Below are positions 4,629 to 8,833 of a stretch of 8,833 bases of DNA, in pieces; the stretch's first letter is position 1, and each line of letters opens with the position of its first letter. Below the pieces are notes generated by a model, which did not search any database, was not told the DNA's origin, and saw nothing but the letters and a program-made list of their open reading frames with translations. The stretch comes from Prevotellaceae bacterium (GTDB lineage Bacteria > Bacteroidota > Bacteroidia > Bacteroidales > UBA932). The stretch is from positions 1-8,833 of the forward strand of contig JAISSE010000070.1 in assembly GCA_031273285.1 (NCBI GenBank). Direction: 5' to 3'. The position numbers and the translations under genes are program-made.

Positions 4629-7600
4629 ATGTCTCAAAATATAATTAACGGGAGGGTAAACTTTTCCTCCACAAAAAACAAGTTGGAGTATCCCGATTTT
4701 CTGGAGATACAACTAAAATCGTTTCAGGATTTTTTCCAGTTGGAAACCACTCCTGAGAACAGAAAAAACGAGGGGCTTTTTCAGGTATTTCAGGAAAATT
4801 TCCCGATAACGGATACCCGGAACAACTTTGTTCTTGAATTTTTGGATTATTTTGTCGACCCTCCAAGATATTCCATAAGCGAATGTCTGGAAAGAGGATT
4901 GACATACAGCGTTCCTTTAAAGGCAAAGTTGAAATTGTACTGTACCGACCCCGAACATGAAGATTTCGATACGGTGATACAGGACGTTTATCTGGGAACC
5001 GTTCCGTACATGACGCCCAAAGGCTCGTTTCTGATCAACGGCGCGGAAAGAGTGATTGTCTCGCAGTTGCACCGGTCGCCCGGTGTGTTTTTCGGGCAAA
5101 GTATTCATGCCAACGGCACCAAACTTTATTCGGCAAGGATTATTCCTTTCAAGGGTTCGTGGATCGAATTTGCCACGGACATCAACAATGTCATGTATGC
5201 ATATATCGACAGAAGAAAGAAACTGCCGGTAACAACCCTTTTGCGTGCAATAGGTTTCGAAACCGACAAGGACATTCTGGAAATTTTCGGGCTGGCGGAC
5301 GAGGTCAAGGTAACTACCGCGTCTCTGAAAAAAGTAATGGGACGCAAACTTGCCGCCCGCGTTTTGAAGACCTGGGTCGAAGATTTTGTTGATGAAGATA
5401 CCGGCGAAGTTGTGTCGATCGAACGTAACGAGGTCATCATCGACAGGGAAACCGTTCTGGAAGACTACCATATTGAAATGATTATCGATTCGGGCGCCAA
5501 GCTGATTCTCCTTCACAAGGAAACGGCGAATATCTCGGATTTTGCAATCATCTACAATACTTTACAGAAAGACCCGTCGAACTCCGAAAAGGAAGCCGTC
5601 GTGTATATCTATCGACAGTTAAGAAGTTCGGAACCGCCCGACGAGGCTACGGCAAGAGACGTGATCGAAAAACTGTTTTTCTCGGATAAACGCTATGACC
5701 TTGGTGAAGTAGGACGTTTCAGACTGAACAGAAAGCTGGATTTGGACTCCTCGCCGGATTTGAAAGTCCTGACGCGCGAAGATATTATCGCTATTATCAA
5801 ATATCTGATTCAGCTGATAAATTCGAAAGCCGATGTGGACGACATCGACCACCTGAGCAACCGCCGTGTACGCACGGTGGGCGAACAGCTGGCAAATCAG
5901 TTCGGCGTCGGTCTGGCACGCATGTCACGCACTATACGCGAACGCATGAATGTCAGGGATAACGAAGTCTTTACTCCGATAGATCTGATAAATGCGAAGA
6001 CTTTATCGTCGGTGATAAACTCGTTTTTCGGAACAAACCAGCTGTCGCAGTTTATGGACCAGACCAATCCTCTGGCGGAAATGACCCACAAGCGTCGCCT
6101 GTCGGCGCTGGGACCCGGCGGATTGTCCCGCGAACGTGCCGGTTTCGAGGTGCGCGACGTACACTATACTCATTACGGTCGTCTGTGTCCGATAGAAACG
6201 CCCGAAGGTCCGAATATCGGTTTAATATCTTCACTTTGCGTTTATGCCAAAATCAACGAACTCGGATTTATCGAAACTCCCTACAGGATTGTCAAGGATT
6301 CGATCATAGATATGTCGCCCTCGGGCGTCGTTTACATGAGCGCCGAAGACGAGGAGTTTAAGATGATTGCTCAGGCAAATGCACAGATAAACGACGACGG
6401 CAGTTTTGTCAGCGACAAGGTAAAAGCAAGAAAAGAATCCGATTATCCGCTTGCCTTTACCGAGGAAGTGGACATGATAGACATTGCTCCCAACCAGATT
6501 GCCTCGATAGCGGCGTCGCTGATTCCATTCCTCGAACATGACGACGCAAACCGCGCCCTGATGGGTTCGAACATGATGCGGCAAGCCGTGCCTCTGATTG
6601 CACCCGAAGCGCCGATAGTCGGAACAGGCATCGAAAGCGAAGTGGTTAGAGACAGCCGCACTCAGATTGTGGCAACGGGCGCAGGCGAAATTATTTATGT
6701 CGATGCCCGTGAAATACATGTGCGTTACGAAAAAACCGAAACGGAGAAACTTGTCAGTTTCAGTCCCGACATAACGGTTTACAAACTGCCGATATATCTG
6801 AAAACAAATCAGAATACCTGTGTGAATCTTCGACCCATCGTCCGCAAGGGCGAACAGATTTCCAAAGGGCAGATTCTGACCGAAGGTTATGCTACCGAAA
6901 ACGGAGAACTTGCTCTGGGCAGAAACCTGAAAGTCGCGTTCATGCCGTGGAAAGGATATAATTTCGAAGATGCCATTGTGCTTTCGGAACGGCTGGTGCG
7001 CGAGGATGTGTTTACAAGTATCCATATCGACGAATATATCATGGAAGTGCGCGACACGAAACGCGGTGCGGAAGAATTGACTTCGGATATTCCGAATGTC
7101 AGCGAAGACGCAACAAAAGACCTGGACAAACACGGGTTGATTCGTATCGGCGCAATAATCAAACCGGGTGATATACTTATAGGCAAGATTACTCCGAAAG
7201 GAGAATCCGACCCTTCGCCCGAAGAAAAACTGCTGCGCGCCATCTTCGGCGATAAAGCCGGCGATGTGAAAGACGCTTCGCTGAAGGCTTCCCTGTCGCT
7301 GAACGGTGTGGTGATTGACAGAAAACTGTTCTCCCGCGCCCAGAAAGATTCGAAAAAAGGAGCCAAGCAAAACGAAAAAGCTCTGCTGGCGGAAGTGGAC
7401 GCCGATTTCGAAAAGAAAGACAGCGTTATTCGCGGTGTTCTGATAGATAAACTGTTTAAACTTGTCGAAGGCAAAACTTCGCAGTCGGTATCGGATTATT
7501 TAGGTACGGAAATAATACCCAAGGGCGAGAAATTCAATATGAAATCGCTCCAGAGTATTGATTATACCAACGTTAATCCGAACAAATGGACAACGGACAA

Positions 7601-8447
7601 GGAAAAGAATGCCATGATCAAGAAGATGGTTCACAATTATATTGCAAAATATAAGGAACTTGACGCGGAGGTTAAACGCAAGAAGTATAATATCACCATA
7701 GGCGATGAACTGCCGGCAGGTATTATCCAGCTGGCGAAGGTTTACATTGCAAAGAAAAGAAAAATCCGCGTAGGCGACAAAATGGCGGGACGTCACGGAA
7801 ACAAGGGTATCGTTGCCCGCGTTGTACGCGACGAAGACATGCCTTTCCTCGAGGACGGTTCGATTGTTGATATTGTGCTGAATCCGCTTGGCGTGCCTTC
7901 GCGTATGAATCTCGGTCAGATATACGAAACGGTGCTCGGATGGGCGGGAAAAGAGCTGGGTATGAAATTCAGCACCCCGATATTCGACGGCGCAAGTCTG
8001 GAGAATATCACAGAATATACGGACAGGGCGGGTCTTCCGCGTTACGGAAAAACTCACCTGCGCGACGGCGGAACGGGCGAATACTTCGACCAGCCGGCAA
8101 CGGTCGGTGTGATTTACATCCTGAAACTCGGCCACATGGTTGACGACAAGATGCACGCCCGCTCGATAGGTCCATACTCGCTGATTACCCAGCAGCCGCT
8201 TGGCGGTAAAGCCCAGTTCGGAGGTCAGCGTTTCGGAGAAATGGAAGTGTGGGCTTTGGAGGCTTTCGGAGCAGCGCATATACTGCAGGAGATACTGACA
8301 ATCAAGTCGGATGATGTTACGGGCAGGGCAAAGGCTTACGAATCAATCGTCAAGGGCGATAACATGCCTGTTGCCGGAATCCCCGAATCACTGAATGTGC
8401 TTATTCACGAACTGCAGGGTTTGTGTCTGAGTATCAGATTGGGATAG
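4629..8447 (+). CDS. rpoB: DNA-directed RNA polymerase subunit beta
   Basis: RpoB forms one jaw and half of the active-site cleft of RNA polymerase. The 1272 residues match the usual Bacteroidota length, and both ends look complete. Landmarks in order: [20 protein letters not shown] from 132; the rifampicin pocket [17 protein letters not shown] from 466, with D477, H487 and S492 equivalent to E. coli D516, H526 and S531, all wild type; [19 protein letters not shown] just after it; NFEDAI with E780/D781 near the active site; [10 protein letters not shown] with K1051 and K1059, equivalent to the essential K1065 and K1073; and the C-terminal [20 protein letters not shown] from 1192, ending [12 protein letters not shown]83-type changes are limited to the pocket substitutions T479, A483, M485 and L491, none at a main resistance site. 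It starts 90 bp after rplL, past the attenuator. A strong terminator follows instead of rpoC. Confidence 0.98.
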   Translation: MSQNIINGRVNFSSTKNKLEYPDFLEIQLKSFQDFFQLETTPENRKNEGLFQVFQENFPITDTRNNFVLEFLDYFVDPPRYSISECLERGLTYSVPLKAKLKLYCTDPEHEDFDTVIQDVYLGTVPYMTPKGSFLINGAERVIVSQLHRSPGVFFGQSIHANGTKLYSARIIPFKGSWIEFATDINNVMYAYIDRRKKLPVTTLLRAIGFETDKDILEIFGLADEVKVTTASLKKVMGRKLAARVLKTWVEDFVDEDTGEVVSIERNEVIIDRETVLEDYHIEMIIDSGAKLILLHKETANISDFAIIYNTLQKDPSNSEKEAVVYIYRQLRSSEPPDEATARDVIEKLFFSDKRYDLGEVGRFRLNRKLDLDSSPDLKVLTREDIIAIIKYLIQLINSKADVDDIDHLSNRRVRTVGEQLANQFGVGLARMSRTIRERMNVRDNEVFTPIDLINAKTLSSVINSFFGTNQLSQFMDQTNPLAEMTHKRRLSALGPGGLSRERAGFEVRDVHYTHYGRLCPIETPEGPNIGLISSLCVYAKINELGFIETPYRIVKDSIIDMSPSGVVYMSAEDEEFKMIAQANAQINDDGSFVSDKVKARKESDYPLAFTEEVDMIDIAPNQIASIAASLIPFLEHDDANRALMGSNMMRQAVPLIAPEAPIVGTGIESEVVRDSRTQIVATGAGEIIYVDAREIHVRYEKTETEKLVSFSPDITVYKLPIYLKTNQNTCVNLRPIVRKGEQISKGQILTEGYATENGELALGRNLKVAFMPWKGYNFEDAIVLSERLVREDVFTSIHIDEYIMEVRDTKRGAEELTSDIPNVSEDATKDLDKHGLIRIGAIIKPGDILIGKITPKGESDPSPEEKLLRAIFGDKAGDVKDASLKASLSLNGVVIDRKLFSRAQKDSKKGAKQNEKALLAEVDADFEKKDSVIRGVLIDKLFKLVEGKTSQSVSDYLGTEIIPKGEKFNMKSLQSIDYTNVNPNKWTTDKEKNAMIKKMVHNYIAKYKELDAEVKRKKYNITIGDELPAGIIQLAKVYIAKKRKIRVGDKMAGRHGNKGIVARVVRDEDMPFLEDGSIVDIVLNPLGVPSRMNLGQIYETVLGWAGKELGMKFSTPIFDGASLENITEYTDRAGLPRYGKTHLRDGGTGEYFDQPATVGVIYILKLGHMVDDKMHARSIGPYSLITQQPLGGKAQFGGQRFGEMEVWALEAFGAAHILQEILTIKSDDVTGRAKAYESIVKGDNMPVAGIPESLNVLIHELQGLCLSIRLG

Positions 8448-8495
8448 AAAAATTATTTTTTTTCATTTGATAATTTTTTTGAATAAATTAATGAG

Positions 8496-8524
8496 AAAAC
8501 ACCGGATGAATTTCCGGTGTTTTT
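8496..8524 (+). terminator. Strong intrinsic terminator after rpoB
   Basis: CACCGGA (8500-8506) pairs with TCCGGTG (8513-8519) around TGAATT, and AAAA (8496-8499) pairs with TTTT (8520-8523), giving an 11-bp perfect stem. A T-run follows at 8520-8524, and the A-run on the other side would also serve minus-strand transcripts. It lies 49 bp after the rpoB stop. An AT-only 9-bp inverted repeat (8448-8456 with 8470-8478) precedes it and may add a weak first stem. It probably ends the operon and would block readthrough to any rpoC downstream. Confidence 0.85.
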
Positions 8525-8541
8525 GTTTGCAGGATTTGCAG

Positions 8542-8693
8542 TTTAAACGCAAAGGGCGCAAAGTGTATCGCAAACGTAAGTTCGGCGTAGCCAAAGGGCG
8601 CAAAGTTTGTATCGCCGACACTGTTCCCCCTTGCGAACTTTGACTGCGTCGAACTTACGTTTGCGAAAATTCCTTGCGAACTTTGCGTTTAAA
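8542..8693. repeat. 152-bp imperfect palindrome within copy C
   Basis: TTTAAACGCAAAG (8542-8554) and CTTTGCGTTTAAA (8681-8693) are exact complements at the outer ends. Further in, 8568-8596 pairs with 8638-8666 over 29 bases, including a perfect 17-bp stretch TCGCAAACGTAAGTTCG with its partner, two G-T wobbles and one mismatch. The stem continues with gaps to 8605/8629, leaving a loop of about 23 bases. The GTAAGTTCGGCGTAGCC insert is absent from copies A and B, yet it is present in both arms here. Confidence 0.85.
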
Positions 8694-8760
8694 AAAGTAT
8701 CGCCTACTGCAACAGGTATAATTTCCAAAATCTCGGTTATCAGCCGTCGCGTTGGTTTGA
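8542..8760 (-). repeat. Dispersed palindromic element, copy C (diverged)
   Basis: The order of parts is the same as in copy B, in the same orientation: GCAAAG subunits, GTATCGCCGAC in the loop (compare ATATCGTCGAC), TTGCGAACTTTG subunits, then GCCTACTGCAACAGGTATA and AAAATCTCGGTTATCAGCCG. The last parts correspond loosely to the middle and head of copies A and B. The hairpin part is clear and the head is strongly decayed, so the right boundary is approximate. It lies directly behind the rpoB terminator. Confidence 0.65.
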
Positions 8761-8784
8761 TTTATTCTGCAACCATTGGACAAT

Positions 8785-8813
8785 CTTCGGCAAAACTTCG
8801 GCAACTTCGGCAA
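8785..8813. repeat. Three tandem copies of CTTCGGCAA
   Basis: CTTCGGCAA occurs at 8785-8793, 8796-8804 and 8805-8813, with AA between the first two. It lies in the last 100 bp of the window, where I see no coding start. It may be the edge of another repeat family. Confidence 0.6.
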
Positions 8814-8833
8814 TCTATTCTTTCAATCCAAAT

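Noticed and set aside
6021..6110. Possible rifampicin-resistance changes in RpoB (T479, A483, M485, L491)
   Set aside because: The main resistance positions D477, H487 and S492 are wild type. The differences match residues I recall as normal variation in this phylum, so resistance is not supported.
6231..7370. 379-codon open frame antisense to rpoB
   Set aside because: It lies wholly inside rpoB, which has every expected motif here. Long antisense frames are common opposite coding sequence, and the product has no recognisable family features.
7500..8279. 259-codon antisense frame in rpoB
   Set aside because: Same reason: it lies opposite a strongly conserved part of rpoB and has no independent support.
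8491..8643. 50-codon basic open frame after rpoB (starts MRKHRMNFRCFCLQD)
   Set aside because: It starts inside the terminator stem, and its Arg-Lys-rich run is just the translated CGCAAAG repeat of copy C. It is not a small ribosomal protein and not the start of RpoC.

Overview
The window is a piece of a Bacteroidota chromosome, most likely Bacteroidales. The evidence is the -7 element of the TAnnTTTG type in front of both transcription units, AT-rich and Shine-Dalgarno-poor leaders, a 1272-residue RpoB with the rifampicin-region wording usual for this phylum, and the gene order secE-nusG-rplK-rplA-rplJ-rplL-rpoB. The core genes look intact and native; I see no phage, CRISPR, defence or transposase gene and no RNA gene.

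Layout. At 1-48 (minus) is the first 16 codons of a gene that leaves the window, probably rimP, with its own promoter (97-127) and a GC-rich hairpin (61-90) close to the predicted 5' end of its mRNA. From about 140 to 1400 there is no convincing gene. This stretch is a mosaic of repeats: a ~210-bp element (copy A, 252-460), a nested GAACTCC palindrome (509-574), an inverted second copy of the element (copy B, 605-819), a four-unit tandem repeat (1081-1163) and a GC-rich foldable patch (about 1160-1330). An AT-rich promoter region (about 1380-1480) then starts the operon.

The seven-gene plus-strand operon (1579-8447) joins protein export (SecE), transcription elongation (NusG), the L11/L1 stalk and L10-L7/L12 stalk proteins of the 50S subunit, and the RNA polymerase beta subunit. 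Gaps within the operon are 12-47 bp, except rplL-rpoB (90 bp). That gap holds a terminator-like hairpin that probably acts as an attenuator, lowering polymerase output relative to the stalk proteins.

The least ordinary part is what follows rpoB. A strong intrinsic terminator (8496-8524) and then a third, diverged copy of the same palindromic element (copy C, from 8542) occupy the place where rpoC is normally found. No rpoC start is visible in the 386 bp to the window end, so the usual rpoB-rpoC linkage is widened or broken here. The repeats on both sides of the operon, and a concerted CG-to-CA change in all eight subunits of copy B, are the other points worth checking. I found nothing that amounts to a new gene system.
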